Under the pieces are notes generated by a model, which saw only the letters and a program-made list of their open reading frames with translations, had not been told where the DNA came from and searched no databases. A stretch of DNA of 43,894 nt, taken from UBA5486 sp036744795 (GTDB lineage Bacteria; Bacillota; UBA4882; UBA10575). Location: contig DAIOHK010000019.1 in assembly GCA_036744795.1 (NCBI GenBank), forward strand, positions 1 to 43,894, read 5' to 3'. Below, in pieces: positions 25,130 through 34,228 of this stretch (within the stretch, counting starts at the first letter, position 1; every line of letters begins with the position of its first letter). Position numbers and translations under genes: made by a program.

Positions 25130-25171
25130 GGTTATAATCTCCGCCTAGTCAGATGTTGTTTCCGGTTTCAC
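25130..25171. repeat. Single arm related to the 244-bp palindrome
   Basis: GTTATAATCTCCGCCT followed by AGTCAGATGTTGTTTC matches the right arm of the element at 4615-4858 (4815-4856, reversed) over about 42 bp. Only one arm is present here. Confidence 0.6.
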
Positions 25172-25197
25172 AAAAAAAAGACCCTAATGGGTCTTTT
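25172..25197 (-). terminator. Terminator of the gerMN gene
   Basis: Minus-strand AAAAGACCC-ATTA-GGGTC is followed by a T8 run. Confidence 0.88.
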
Positions 25198-25222
25198 CAT
25201 TCTGTTAAAACAAAAGTTACGT

Positions 25223-25813
25223 TTATTCTCCCTTAATCACTTGTTCATTTCTTTTAAGAATTCCGGAGAGATCAAAATGTCCGGCCAGGGTCTCTACCTG
25301 ATTTCCTTCAATAAGAATTTTAACTGCATCAATCTCCGGAAATTTGGTAAGCGTATTTACTACTGACCATACAACCAAAGCTTCCCCCCATGAACCTTTA
25401 CCAATCTTGACTGCTTCCTGCGAAAGATCCAGGGTTGCTACACCATTTTGGATCTCCAAACCCCGCACTCTGGTCTTAACAGGAAGTACAGGCTTCAAAC
25501 CATCACCAGAAGGGCCTTTGATCAATTCCCGAACCGCCGCTATTTCAGGTGCTGCAGTATACGGTAGCTCACGGGTTTCCCGCACCAAAAATGTTTCATC
25601 CGCAGTATCTTTAATAAAATATAAGGCCACTTTTGTTGTTGGGTTTGGCTCTTCCGTTAAAGCCGCTCTCTCCTCTTTAAATGATTCCAACTTCAGTTTA
25701 ACCTTCTTAAGTTCCTGTTTCTGTGCAAAAAACCAGTATCCACTCAGCAGAAACGCAATAATAAACCCGGCAATAAAGGAAATGAAGAGAAGATAATGTT
25801 CCTTTTTTAACAC
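25223..25813 (-). CDS. GerMN-domain sporulation/germination protein
   Basis: A membrane-anchored 196-residue protein: one N-terminal transmembrane helix (about 8-29), a short coiled coil (KKVKLKLESFKEERAAL), then one GerMN domain (about 58-185). Typical features are VALYFIKDT, PEIAAVRELIKGPSGDG and the final VKILIEGN. GerMN domains occur in Bacillus GerM, which functions in sporulation and germination at the spore envelope. The start is GTG 25813, eight bases after AAGGAG. It is probably the last gene of a short unit that includes the upstream beta-rich protein. Confidence 0.88.
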   Translation of the reverse strand: MLKKEHYLLFISFIAGFIIAFLLSGYWFFAQKQELKKVKLKLESFKEERAALTEEPNPTTKVALYFIKDTADETFLVRETRELPYTAAPEIAAVRELIKGPSGDGLKPVLPVKTRVRGLEIQNGVATLDLSQEAVKIGKGSWGEALVVWSVVNTLTKFPEIDAVKILIEGNQVETLAGHFDLSGILKRNEQVIKGE

Positions 25814-25855
25814 TGGTCTTTCTCCTTTACCAATCTAAATAACATAAAAAACATA

Positions 25856-26563
25856 TCAGTAACTAGCCACTACTCCAAAGTTCCAGCTATGATCCTCTTT
25901 CTGTCCGACAAAAATCCCCGTCTCTATACCATTCTCCCATTGCTTAAGCAAAGTAGTCTGATGACAAAAATCACCTTCAACCCCTACCAGCGGTTGCAAA
26001 CGGATGTGGAAACCTTTTGGTAATTGCCAATTTAAATCCAGCTGTAAAAAAAGTTCTGGTTCATGCGGGATTCCAAATTCATATAATCCTCTTGCTCCCG
26101 CTATGATATATTGCTCAATACCAATCCCAATCATCAGTCCAGTGTAATAATCAAGATACTTTTTACCATCTGCCCCAGGCAAAAGGCCTTCAATCTCTGA
26201 GATCACCCTGAGATTTCTTCCCAAAGGAACTTGCGAATCCAAGCCCAACAAGAGATTTTTTCCGGTAAAATCGTATCCGGTTTTCAAGTCTAACCCAGTT
26301 ACAGGAGTAAATACTACTCTACCCTGCCATCTATTCCCGGATAAATACCGGCCTACTCTTTGATAACCAAAGTCTATAGCAAAATTCTGATTAAAATGGT
26401 AAATTCCTTGAATTTCTGCCTGTTCCTGCAAAGAATAAGAAGCTGATAGAGTAAAAGGATTATCTTTACCATAAACAGGGCTTTTTAAGAGAAATAATCC
26501 TCCGGTAATAATCAGGCCAATTAAAATAAATCTTAAATAAAGGCTATTAATCTTCTTCTGCAA
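25856..26563 (-). CDS. Secreted beta-strand-rich protein, possible beta-barrel
   Basis: I do not recognise the family. A hydrophobic N-terminal signal (about residues 8-26) with a likely cleavage site before KDNPFTLSASY precedes a mature part of about 205 residues. It consists of short alternating strands rich in Y, G and aromatic residues (FAIDFGYQRVGRYL, LDLKTGYDFTGKN, LFLQLDLNWQLP) and ends in GVVASY, with a terminal aromatic residue. This pattern is like outer-membrane beta-barrels, which would matter in a nominal Gram-positive. The start is TTG 26563, after GGAGGGA. A spore-envelope role is an alternative, given the gerMN gene 43 bp downstream. Confidence 0.6.
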   Translation of the reverse strand: MQKKINSLYLRFILIGLIITGGLFLLKSPVYGKDNPFTLSASYSLQEQAEIQGIYHFNQNFAIDFGYQRVGRYLSGNRWQGRVVFTPVTGLDLKTGYDFTGKNLLLGLDSQVPLGRNLRVISEIEGLLPGADGKKYLDYYTGLMIGIGIEQYIIAGARGLYEFGIPHEPELFLQLDLNWQLPKGFHIRLQPLVGVEGDFCHQTTLLKQWENGIETGIFVGQKEDHSWNFGVVASY

Positions 26564-26698
26564 TACAATCCCTCCAAATAACATGGATTGGTTAAAGCTT
26601 AATTTAAATCCACTACATCTATTTCTGGAAAGAGAGAATAAATCCTTTTACTAAATTATATGAAAAAAATGGGTCTCGCGAACATAGTCTAATAAATA

Positions 26699-26730
26699 AA
26701 AAAACCCTACCACTCAGGCAGGGCTTTTTT
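26699..26730 (-). terminator. Terminator of groEL
   Basis: Minus-strand GCCCTGCC-TGAGT-GGTAGGG with one G-T pair is followed by a T7 run. It starts six bases after the groEL stop. Confidence 0.88.
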
Positions 26731-26735
26731 ACTTC

Positions 26736-28346
26736 TTAATCCATAGGAGGCATTCCACCGGGAACCGCTGGTTCTTCTCCCGGAAGCTCCGCCACTAAGC
26801 TTTCGGTAGTAATCAGCATTGCCGATATACTAGCGGCATTCTGTAAAGCACTTCTCGTAACCTTGGCCGGATCAACAATCCCTTGATCAAACATCATAAC
26901 AAACTCCCCGGTCAAAGCATCATATCCTTTACCAAACTCTAAATCCTTAACCTTCTCCACAATTACCGAACCCTCGACACCAGCATTATTCGCAATTTGC
27001 CTGGCAGGTTCTGACAATGCACGTTTCACGATCTGAATGCCAGTTGCCACATCTCCCGTTTCCTTCATTTGATCGAGGATAGAAGCAATTTGCAGTAAAG
27101 TAACACCTCCACCTGGAACAATACCTTCATCCACTGCCGCCCTGGTAGCGGAGAGGGCATCCTCAATCCGGTGTTTCCTTTCTCTCATCTCAGTTTCAGT
27201 TGCAGCTCCTACTTGAATCACAGCTACCCCACCAGCCAGCTTAGCTAAGCGTTCCTGAAGCTTTTCCCGGTCATAATCAGAAGTAGTCTCTTCTATCTCC
27301 AATTTGATCTGACTAATCCGGTTCTTAATTTCCTGTGTAGTTCCTTTACCATCAACAATCGTTGTCTCATCCTTAGTTACCCGTACCTGCCTAGCAGTAC
27401 CTAACATATTAAGTGAGGTATTCTCCAGACTCAAACCAACTTCTTCTGAGACTACCTGACCTCCAGTTACAATGGCAATATCACTAAGCATAGCCTTTCT
27501 CCGATCACCAAAGCCAGGAGCCTTAACAGCCACTACATTCAGTACTCCACGGAGTTTATTCACAACCAAAGTTGCCAAAGCTTCAGCCTCAACATCCTCA
27601 GCAATAATTAGTAAAGGCCTTCCTTTTTGGATCACTTTTTCTAAGATTGGCAGCAATTCTTTGATTAAAGTGATCTTTTTATCAGTCAACAAAATATAAG
27701 GTTCTTCTAAAACTGCTTCCATCCGTTCGGAATCTGTTATCATATAAGGAGAGATATATCCTTGGTCAAACTGCATACCTTCAACAACTTCCAGGTTAGT
27801 ACCGATTCCTTGCCATTCCTCAACCGTAATAACTCCATCCTTGCCGACCTTCTCCATTGCTTCAGCAATTAGGGTGCCAATCTCCTCTTCACCGGCAGAG
27901 ATCGAAGCCACTTGCGAAATATCATCTCTTGTCTCTACCGGGCGGCTAACCTTCTGAATCTCCTTTACCACTGCATCTACAGCTTTCTCAATCCCTTTTC
28001 TCATAATCATTGGATTTGCCCCGGCCGCTACATTCTTCAAACCTTCGCGAATCATTGCCTGAGCCAAAAGGGTAGCAGTAGTAGTACCGTCACCAGCTAC
28101 ATCATTAGTCTTAGTGGCTACCTCTTTAACCAATTGTACCCCCATATTTTCGTAGGAGTCTTCTAGTTCAATCTCTTTCGCAATGGTTACCCCATCATTA
28201 GTAATCACAGGTGAACCAAATTTTCTTTCCAGTACAACATTCCGCCCTTTAGGGCCTAAGGTAATCCGCACCGCATCTGCTAAGATATTGACACCCCGCT
28301 CCACTGCCCGGCGGGCTTCCTCACTAAAAACTATTTGTTTGGCCAT
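26736..28346 (-). CDS. groL: Chaperonin GroEL
   Basis: ATP-dependent folding chamber subunit. At 536 residues it is slightly shorter than the usual 540-548. The N-terminal ITLGPKGRNVVLE and the nucleotide-binding motif DGTTTATLLAQ are conserved, as are the family signature AAVDEGIVPGGGVTLLQ and the C-terminal glycine/methionine tail GGMPPMD. It is the second gene of the groESL operon, 22 bp after groES, and shares the CIRCE-controlled promoter. Confidence 0.98.
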   Translation of the reverse strand: MAKQIVFSEEARRAVERGVNILADAVRITLGPKGRNVVLERKFGSPVITNDGVTIAKEIELEDSYENMGVQLVKEVATKTNDVAGDGTTTATLLAQAMIREGLKNVAAGANPMIMRKGIEKAVDAVVKEIQKVSRPVETRDDISQVASISAGEEEIGTLIAEAMEKVGKDGVITVEEWQGIGTNLEVVEGMQFDQGYISPYMITDSERMEAVLEEPYILLTDKKITLIKELLPILEKVIQKGRPLLIIAEDVEAEALATLVVNKLRGVLNVVAVKAPGFGDRRKAMLSDIAIVTGGQVVSEEVGLSLENTSLNMLGTARQVRVTKDETTIVDGKGTTQEIKNRISQIKLEIEETTSDYDREKLQERLAKLAGGVAVIQVGAATETEMRERKHRIEDALSATRAAVDEGIVPGGGVTLLQIASILDQMKETGDVATGIQIVKRALSEPARQIANNAGVEGSVIVEKVKDLEFGKGYDALTGEFVMMFDQGIVDPAKVTRSALQNAASISAMLITTESLVAELPGEEPAVPGGMPPMD

Positions 28347-28368
28347 CTGCTCTCACCTTCCTTCTCAA

Positions 28369-28659
28369 TTATCCGTTTATTACTGCTAAAACATCGTTTT
28401 CTTTCAGAACCATATACTCCTCGCCATCAATTTTAACTTCAGTTCCGGCATATTTAGCAAAAAGGACAATATCTCCCGGTTTAACCTCAAGTGGAATTAC
28501 TTTACCATTCTCTAACCTTTTACCTGTTCCTACAGCCAAAACTTTTCCCGTCTGAGGTTTTTCCTTAGCAGTATCAGGGAGTACAATTCCACTTTTAGTC
28601 TTCTCTTCGCTCTCCAAAAGTTCGATCACAATCCGCTCCCCTAAAGGTTTGATCTTCAT
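28369..28659 (-). CDS. groS: Co-chaperonin GroES
   Basis: Forms the heptameric lid of GroEL. The 96-residue protein starts MKIKPLGERIVIE, contains the mobile loop SEEKTKSGIVLPDTAKEKP, and ends LKENDVLAVING, all typical. ATG 28659 follows GAGGAGG; the frame extending to 28692 runs into the CIRCE operator and is not real. The gene is first in the groESL operon and under HrcA control. Confidence 0.97.
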   Translation of the reverse strand: MKIKPLGERIVIELLESEEKTKSGIVLPDTAKEKPQTGKVLAVGTGKRLENGKVIPLEVKPGDIVLFAKYAGTEVKIDGEEYMVLKENDVLAVING

Positions 28660-28681
28660 AAAATTCCTCCTCTCCAAATTA

Positions 28682-28708
28682 TTAGCACTCACCTTTAATG
28701 AGTGCTAA
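28682..28708 (-). promoter_or_regulatory. CIRCE operator (HrcA site) of groESL
   Basis: A perfect CIRCE element, TTAGCACTC-N9-GAGTGCTAA. HrcA repressor binds it and releases it on heat or folding stress. It lies 23 bp before the groES start. Confidence 0.97.
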
Positions 28709-28720
28709 TACTCTAAAAAT

Positions 28721-28749
28721 ATTTTAACTAAATATTCCATTCAAGGCAA
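28721..28749 (-). promoter_or_regulatory. Sigma-A promoter of groESL
   Basis: Minus-strand TTGCCT (28749-28744) and TAAAAT (28726-28721) are separated by 17 bp, directly upstream of CIRCE. A shifted pair, TTGAAT and TATTTT, also has 17 bp spacing. Confidence 0.7.
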
Positions 28750-28880
28750 GATTTATATTCCGCTAAAATCCGTTCTAATTAACCATAAAACCAGTTTATG
28801 TTAAGATAGCAGTAAATATTTGGGGTATTCTCCATTTTCCTATCTATTATAATTGTAATAAGCGATCTTTTGGCTTGTTG

Positions 28881-29048
28881 CCGTAACTCGTTATTAGATT
28901 GAAAAAGCCTTCGATACTAAAAACATCAAAGGCCAACACATCTCATTACTCGATGCTCGTCTCCCATCGCTCGACTTGTAGAATGCCTTCGAAACTAAAA
29001 CCAAAGGCTATCTTTCATACGAGCGACTAGCGACGAGCAACGAGTGCC
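28881..29048. repeat. CTCG-bounded hairpin repeats, copies 2 and 3 in tandem
   Basis: Copy 2 (28881-28950) reads GTAACTCG...GCCTTCGATACTAAA...AAAGGCC...TACTCG. Copy 3 (28951-29048) reads ATGCTCG...GCCTTCGAAACTAAA...AAAGGC...CGACGAGC. In each, GCCTT pairs with AAGGC and CTCG with CGAG. The 432-bp space between groES and the coat gene is otherwise empty apart from the groESL promoter and a terminator. Confidence 0.65.
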
Positions 29049-29066
29049 GGGCAGATTCCCTCACAT

Positions 29067-29092
29067 AAAAAAAGCCCGGAGGCTTCCGGGCT
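29067..29092 (-). terminator. Terminator of the coat-protein genes
   Basis: Minus-strand AGCCCGGA-AGCC-TCCGGGCT is followed by a T7 run. The stem begins inside the stop codon of the coat gene. Confidence 0.9.
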
Positions 29093-29448
29093 CAGTGTAA
29101 TTCCTGATTCTGATAAGGGAACTGTGACTGATAATTCGTAAATTGCTGTTGGGTCTGGTCAACAGAATCCCGGGTGGCTGAAGTTAATTTATACCACCCC
29201 TTCTTAAACATTAAATTATAAGTATCCCTGGCAGCCTGATGAGTTTCATTCAAAACACTCATGGTAACGCCATGGAGTCTTTCATAACTAGCCTCTCTGG
29301 CAAAAATGTTAAAACCGTCGGTAAGATATTTTTGGGTAGCCAATACATCATTTAGAATATCTCGATCATTTAATTGCGGTCCTTTAACATTACCTGTGCC
29401 AACAGAAGGGTTTTTAATCATTCCTAGGTTTTGTTGATTAGGCATCAT
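29092..29448 (-). CDS. CotF-family spore coat protein
   Basis: A 118-residue protein with the Coat F (PF07875-type) four-helix ferritin-like domain: LNDRDILNDVLATQKYLTDGFNIFAREAS, then LNETHQAARDTYNLMFKKGWY. The flanks are rich in Q, N and P, as in coat proteins. It would be a structural part of the spore coat. Start ATG 29448 or the next ATG 29445 follows AAGGAGGGG. It lies 11 bp downstream of a second small coat-like gene, so the two form a pair expressed together late in sporulation. Confidence 0.9.
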   Translation of the reverse strand: MMPNQQNLGMIKNPSVGTGNVKGPQLNDRDILNDVLATQKYLTDGFNIFAREASYERLHGVTMSVLNETHQAARDTYNLMFKKGWYKLTSATRDSVDQTQQQFTNYQSQFPYQNQELH

Positions 29449-29459
29449 GTCCCCTCCTT

Positions 29460-29738
29460 TTAATACAAGGTTTTACTGGAATCTACTTCTCCCAGTAACC
29501 TTAAATAATGTTGCTGATGCATCTGACCAACCTTAGTGATCAGATTTACAACCTCCTGATCCTGGCACATCCCTGCATATTCATTACACTTCTTTACCGC
29601 CAGCAATTCCCAGGACATAGCATCTTTTAAGTAAGCATGATCTTTGTCCGTAATTACTTCCGGAGGGTTAGTCATCAAACCTACATTCTGTGTTCCCAAT
29701 TGAGCCTGACTTTGACCCTGAAATCCCTGTTGTTCCAT
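29460..29738 (-). CDS. Small CotF-like coat protein
   Basis: A 92-residue protein with a Q/G-rich N-terminus (MEQQGFQGQSQAQLGTQN), then a helical domain ITDKDHAYLKDAMSWELLAVKKCNEYAGMCQDQEVVNLITKVGQMHQQHYLRLL. It looks like a half-size ferritin-like/CotF relative, related to the product of the next gene. ATG 29738 follows AAAGGAG; the longer frame to 29771 has no SD of its own. It is probably a spore coat component. Confidence 0.8.
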   Translation of the reverse strand: MEQQGFQGQSQAQLGTQNVGLMTNPPEVITDKDHAYLKDAMSWELLAVKKCNEYAGMCQDQEVVNLITKVGQMHQQHYLRLLGEVDSSKTLY

Positions 29739-29851
29739 ATTCTTTTCTCCTTTCCACCTGTAAATTGGCACAAAGTTATTTTCCCTCAGAAAAGGAGAAA
29801 AATACAGAAATAACAGCAGGTAATAAATGGGGTATCTCGTCGCTCGCTATC

Positions 29852-32491
29852 TCACTTAAGCCCCAAACGTTCTCTGATTAACTTCTCTCCAGCAGCCAGA
29901 GCTTCATCAATCTTCTCCGGGTTCTTCCCACCAGCCTGCGCTAAATCGGGGCGCCCACCGCCCCCACCACCAGCTACCGCAGCTGCCGCTTTGACAATCT
30001 CCCCGGCCTTTATCTTGGAAATCAGATCCGGAGTAACACCGGCGATAAAACTCACCTTTTCTCCCTGAACAGCACCTAGAAGGATCACACAGGATCCCAA
30101 CTTATCTTTAAAATGATCAACACTCTCTCTGATTACTTCAACAGAAGCTTTATCCATCTTTTCAACAAGATATTTATGACCACCGGCAACTTTTACACCA
30201 GCAAGCATTCTTTCGCCTTCGGCCAAAGCATTTTTACGTTCCATCTCCTCCAAGGTCTTTCTCAAATCAGCCTGTTCCTTGACCAACTCATGGGCCCTCT
30301 CTCCAAGCTGAGCCGGTTCAGTATGAAGCACCATTGCTAGTTCCTTAATAAGTGCTTTCTCCCGACTAGCCAGGGTAAGAGCCTCCCACCCAGTTACTGC
30401 TTCAATCCTCCTAACTCCGGTTGCTACACTTCCTTCCGAAATGATCCTGAAGCTCAAAATTTCAGAAGTATTTTGAACATGAGTTCCTCCACAGAGTTCC
30501 AGACTAACATCCCCAACCTGCACCATCCTGACTTTTTGCTCATACTTCTCACCAAAGAATGCTAAAGCCCCACGATTAACCGCCATCTGATAATCAGTCT
30601 CTTCAGTAACCACCGGCAGTGCCGCAAAGAGCAATCTGTTTACTTCAGTTTCTACCTTGTTTAAAAGTTCATCATTTAACCCCTCATAATGAGTAAAGTC
30701 GAAACGGAGTCTCTCCGTTGAAACCAAAGAACCGGCTTGATGTAGATGCGTTCCTACCAACTTCCGCAAAACAGCCTGGAGTAAATGGGTAGCCGTATGA
30801 TTAGCAGCTGCCATCTTTCTCTTCCCGGTATCCACCTGAAGAATGTAGCTAAGTGCCTGCCGGGGAAAAACCTTCCCTTTAGGTACAAAATGAATTATCT
30901 TATCTTGTTCCCGTTTAGTATCAACTACAGTAAACTCTTCAAAACGCTCAGGTGCAACTTCAGCTAGAATAATTCCGGTATCCCCTACCTGTCCACCTCC
31001 AGCGGCATAAAAAGGAGTATGATCAAAAACCAGTCTCCAGTATTCTTCATCCTCGCCAATCAATTTCAAACTGACGTTTGATTGTAAGTATTTATAACCC
31101 ACAAACTCGGAATGGGATCCGGAGGAAACCTCTTCCCACTTAATCTCTGACCCTTCACTAGTAAATCTTCCACTCGAACGGGCTCGTTCCCTTTGTTCCT
31201 CCATCAACTCATTAAAAGTTCCAACTTCAACACTGAATCCTTTTTCTTCTGCCATTAATTGCGTAAGATCCAAAGGGAAGCCATAAGTATCATATAATTT
31301 GAAAGCCTCTTCCCCAGAGATGACTTTCTCTCCTTTTTTCTTTAGAGTGTTACTTAAATCAGCAAAAAGTTCTAATCCTTTATCCAGAGTACGGCCAAAA
31401 GCCTCCTCTTCAGCTAAAATAACCCGCTGGCAATGTTCTTCCTGTTCCATTATTTCAGGGTAAGCCTCACCCATCTGAGCTACCACTACTGAAACCAGAC
31501 GGTGGAGCAAGGGTTCTTTTACTCCCAAGTTCCGGGCAAATCTCGAGCCCCGTCGGAGAATACGCCGGAGGACATACCCTCTTCCCTCATTAGAAGGTAA
31601 AACACCATCTGAAATGGCGAAAGTCAGAGCCCTAATATGGTCAGCAATCACCCTCAATGCTACATCATCCTGCTCATCTTTCGGATCTGCTCCGGTTAAC
31701 TCCGTTATTCTTCTGATAATCGGAGTAAATAGATCTGTATCATAATTAGAGTTTTTCCCTTGTAATACCGCGACAATCCGCTCAAAACCCATCCCGGTAT
31801 CTACATGCTTGTCCGGGAGTTCCTCTAGCGAGCCATCGGCTTTCCGGTTATTCTGAATAAAGACCAAGTTCCAAAGTTCTACAAAACGGCCACAATCACC
31901 ATTTACCCCACATTTATGTCCGGGAATATGGGCTTTATCACATTGTTCAGGCCCCATATCAAAATGGATCTCCGAGCAAGGTCCACACGGCCCTGTTTCT
32001 CCCATTTCCCAAAAGTTCTCTTTATCACCAAAACGCAAGATCCGCTCTTTTGGCAATCCGGTTAGTTCCTCCCAGAGGGCTGCTGCTTCTTCATCCGTTT
32101 GGTAGACAGTAGCATATAGCTTATCTACGGGTAACCCCCAAACCTTGGTCAACAGCTCCCAAGCCCAGCTAATTGCCTCTTTTTTGTAGTAATCTCCAAA
32201 TGACCAGTTCCCTAACATTTCAAAAAAAGTATGATGATATGTATCCCTTCCCACCTCATCCAAGTCATTATGCTTCCCGCTAACCCTTAATACCTTCTGA
32301 GAATTAGTTGCTCGCTTATATGGCCTTGTCCCAGTACCCAAAAATACATCTTTAAATTGATTCATTCCGGCATTGGTAAAAAGAAGGGTCGGATCATCTA
32401 CCGGAAGTAATGAAGAACTGTGAACTATGGTGTGACCTTTACTAGCAAAAAAATTCACAAATTCACGGCGTATTTCATTAGCTGACTTCAT
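29852..32491 (-). CDS. alaS: Alanyl-tRNA synthetase
   Basis: Charges tRNA-Ala and edits mis-charged serine and glycine. At 879 residues it has normal length. Visible parts are class II motif 1 region (RREFVNFFASKGH), motif 2 HTFFEMLGNWSFGDY, the editing-domain sites AAGGGQVGDTG, NHTATHLLQAVLR and CGGTHVQNTSEI, and the C-Ala domain with GGGGGGRPDLAQAGG. ATG 32491 follows TAAGGAGAG. I found no T-box leader in the 228 bp upstream. Confidence 0.98.
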   Translation of the reverse strand: MKSANEIRREFVNFFASKGHTIVHSSSLLPVDDPTLLFTNAGMNQFKDVFLGTGTRPYKRATNSQKVLRVSGKHNDLDEVGRDTYHHTFFEMLGNWSFGDYYKKEAISWAWELLTKVWGLPVDKLYATVYQTDEEAAALWEELTGLPKERILRFGDKENFWEMGETGPCGPCSEIHFDMGPEQCDKAHIPGHKCGVNGDCGRFVELWNLVFIQNNRKADGSLEELPDKHVDTGMGFERIVAVLQGKNSNYDTDLFTPIIRRITELTGADPKDEQDDVALRVIADHIRALTFAISDGVLPSNEGRGYVLRRILRRGSRFARNLGVKEPLLHRLVSVVVAQMGEAYPEIMEQEEHCQRVILAEEEAFGRTLDKGLELFADLSNTLKKKGEKVISGEEAFKLYDTYGFPLDLTQLMAEEKGFSVEVGTFNELMEEQRERARSSGRFTSEGSEIKWEEVSSGSHSEFVGYKYLQSNVSLKLIGEDEEYWRLVFDHTPFYAAGGGQVGDTGIILAEVAPERFEEFTVVDTKREQDKIIHFVPKGKVFPRQALSYILQVDTGKRKMAAANHTATHLLQAVLRKLVGTHLHQAGSLVSTERLRFDFTHYEGLNDELLNKVETEVNRLLFAALPVVTEETDYQMAVNRGALAFFGEKYEQKVRMVQVGDVSLELCGGTHVQNTSEILSFRIISEGSVATGVRRIEAVTGWEALTLASREKALIKELAMVLHTEPAQLGERAHELVKEQADLRKTLEEMERKNALAEGERMLAGVKVAGGHKYLVEKMDKASVEVIRESVDHFKDKLGSCVILLGAVQGEKVSFIAGVTPDLISKIKAGEIVKAAAAVAGGGGGGRPDLAQAGGKNPEKIDEALAAGEKLIRERLGLK

Positions 32492-32678
32492 CTCTTATCT
32501 CTCCTTAATAGTAGCAGTCCGGTTCACCACTAGTTACCTTCTTATTGTATCCGAAATTGACCGAAAACTGCGAACTTATTATATAAATTAATTGTAACCT
32601 AAGTCCAGGCTGCTTACAAAAGACAATATTCGCTCCATTGATGCTTTTGTACCCAATCCTGCTTATGATTTATTCTAC

Positions 32679-32712
32679 AAAAAAAGGGCCTCCCCTGCAA
32701 GGGGGAGACCCT
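32679..32712 (-). terminator. Terminator of the oad operon
   Basis: Minus-strand AGGGTCTCCCC and GGGGAGGCCCT pair with a six-base loop and are followed by a T7 run. It lies directly after the oadA stop codon. Confidence 0.93.
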
Positions 32713-32719
32713 ACACGAA

Positions 32720-34069
32720 TCATTTTTTCCCGGCCCGGTGTTTAAAGTATTCCAGAGCAACCTCAGGAAAGAGGATATAAGAGAGAACATCCTCTGGCTG
32801 TTGATAATAATTAACATCCATAGCCAACAATTCCTTCTTGGCCTCCTCTAACTGTGGAGGTAGGTCATCAGCAGGACGATAAGAGATTGGTTCCTCATCA
32901 CCGATAATGAGCTTTTTAATCTCCGGATCAATCTGTGCCGGAGGACGTCCATAATGACCACGGACATAATCCTTGATCTCCTTCGGTACCACTCCGTATC
33001 TCTTTCCAGTCAGAACATTTAAAACTGACTGGGTTCCTACCATTTGACTGGTAGGAGTAACTAATGGCGGATAACCTAATTCTGCACGAGTACGGGGCAC
33101 CTCAGCCAGCACCTCATCATAGCGATCCAAAGCGTTCTGTCCTTTCAATTGATTCCGCAGATTAGAGATCATTCCCCCCGGAATCTGGTAGGATAGAACA
33201 GCAGTATCAACTTTCCTAGGAGAGTCAAGAGCTTGATATTTTTCACTAATATCTTTAAAATGCTGATTAATCGGAGAAAGTTGCGCTAATTCAAGGCCTG
33301 TATCGTAAGGGGTATCTTGTAAGGCTGCAACCAGTGACTCGGTTGGCGGCTGCGAAGTCCCCATTGCCAAAGCTGATAGTGCAGTATCAACCACATCAGC
33401 TCCAGCTTCTATAGCTTTCAAATAAGTCATAGATGCCAATCCACTGGTATAATGGCAATGTAATTGAACAGGCAGTTTAACTTCCTTTTTGAGCCTCTTT
33501 ACCAACTCTTCAGCCACATAAGGGAAGAGCAGTCCTGCCATATCCTTAATACAAATCGAATCCGAACCAAGTTCCGCCAGTTCTTTTGCAGTTTTCACGT
33601 AAGAATCAATATCATGAACCGGACTGATCGTATAAGAAATCGTCCCCTGGACATGGGCACCGGCCTTTTTTGCCGCACTGATTGCGGTCTCCATATTTCT
33701 GACATCATTTAGAGCATCAAAAATACGGATAATATCAATCCCATTATCTACTGCCCGGTAGCAAAACTCCCTTACTACATCATCAGGATAATGTTTGTAG
33801 CCAAGGATATTCTGCCCCCGCAGCAACATTTGAAGGGGAGTCTTCTTAATTACTGCCTTTAATTGGCGAAGACGTACCCAGGGATCTTCATTAAGAAAAC
33901 GGAGACAAGTATCAAAAGTAGCACCGCCCCAGGCCTCCAATGAATGGTATCCTACCTCATCGATAGCTTCAGCAACTGCCATCATATCTGCAGTTGTCAT
34001 CCTAGTGGCCCAGAGGGATTGGTGAGCATCACGGAAAATTGTTTCAGTGATCCCGACACGATGTGACAT
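32720..34069 (-). CDS. oadA: Oxaloacetate decarboxylase alpha subunit (carboxyltransferase)
   Basis: Transfers the carboxyl group of oxaloacetate to biotin on the carrier subunit, giving pyruvate, in the cytosol. The TIM-barrel carboxyltransferase domain shows TETIFRDAHQSLWATRM, the metal-site LHCHYTSGLA, and LRGQNILGYKHYPDD; the conserved PycB/OadA tail follows. At 449 residues it lacks the C-terminal biotin domain of Klebsiella-type OadA; the carrier is a separate gene here. Pyruvate carboxylase subunit B is an alternative name for the same fold, but the adjacent oadB and oadG decide for the decarboxylase. ATG 34069 follows AGAGGTGA. Confidence 0.95.
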   Translation of the reverse strand: MSHRVGITETIFRDAHQSLWATRMTTADMMAVAEAIDEVGYHSLEAWGGATFDTCLRFLNEDPWVRLRQLKAVIKKTPLQMLLRGQNILGYKHYPDDVVREFCYRAVDNGIDIIRIFDALNDVRNMETAISAAKKAGAHVQGTISYTISPVHDIDSYVKTAKELAELGSDSICIKDMAGLLFPYVAEELVKRLKKEVKLPVQLHCHYTSGLASMTYLKAIEAGADVVDTALSALAMGTSQPPTESLVAALQDTPYDTGLELAQLSPINQHFKDISEKYQALDSPRKVDTAVLSYQIPGGMISNLRNQLKGQNALDRYDEVLAEVPRTRAELGYPPLVTPTSQMVGTQSVLNVLTGKRYGVVPKEIKDYVRGHYGRPPAQIDPEIKKLIIGDEEPISYRPADDLPPQLEEAKKELLAMDVNYYQQPEDVLSYILFPEVALEYFKHRAGKK

Positions 34070-34228
34070 CAAATTTCACCTCTTATTTTTTTTGCATTAA
34101 ACCAAGTATTTACTTTATTAATGATTAGCCACAAAAAGTTAAATCTCATTCTAAAGTCTATTAGGACTTAAATCAAAATCCATTTATGCTTTTTGGTTTA
34201 ATCTTAAATCAAAGGTCTCTACTTTATG

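Noticed and set aside
32492..32678. Possible T-box leader of alaS
   Set aside because: No T-box sequence (AGGGTGGNACCGCG) or terminator/antiterminator pair upstream of the start.
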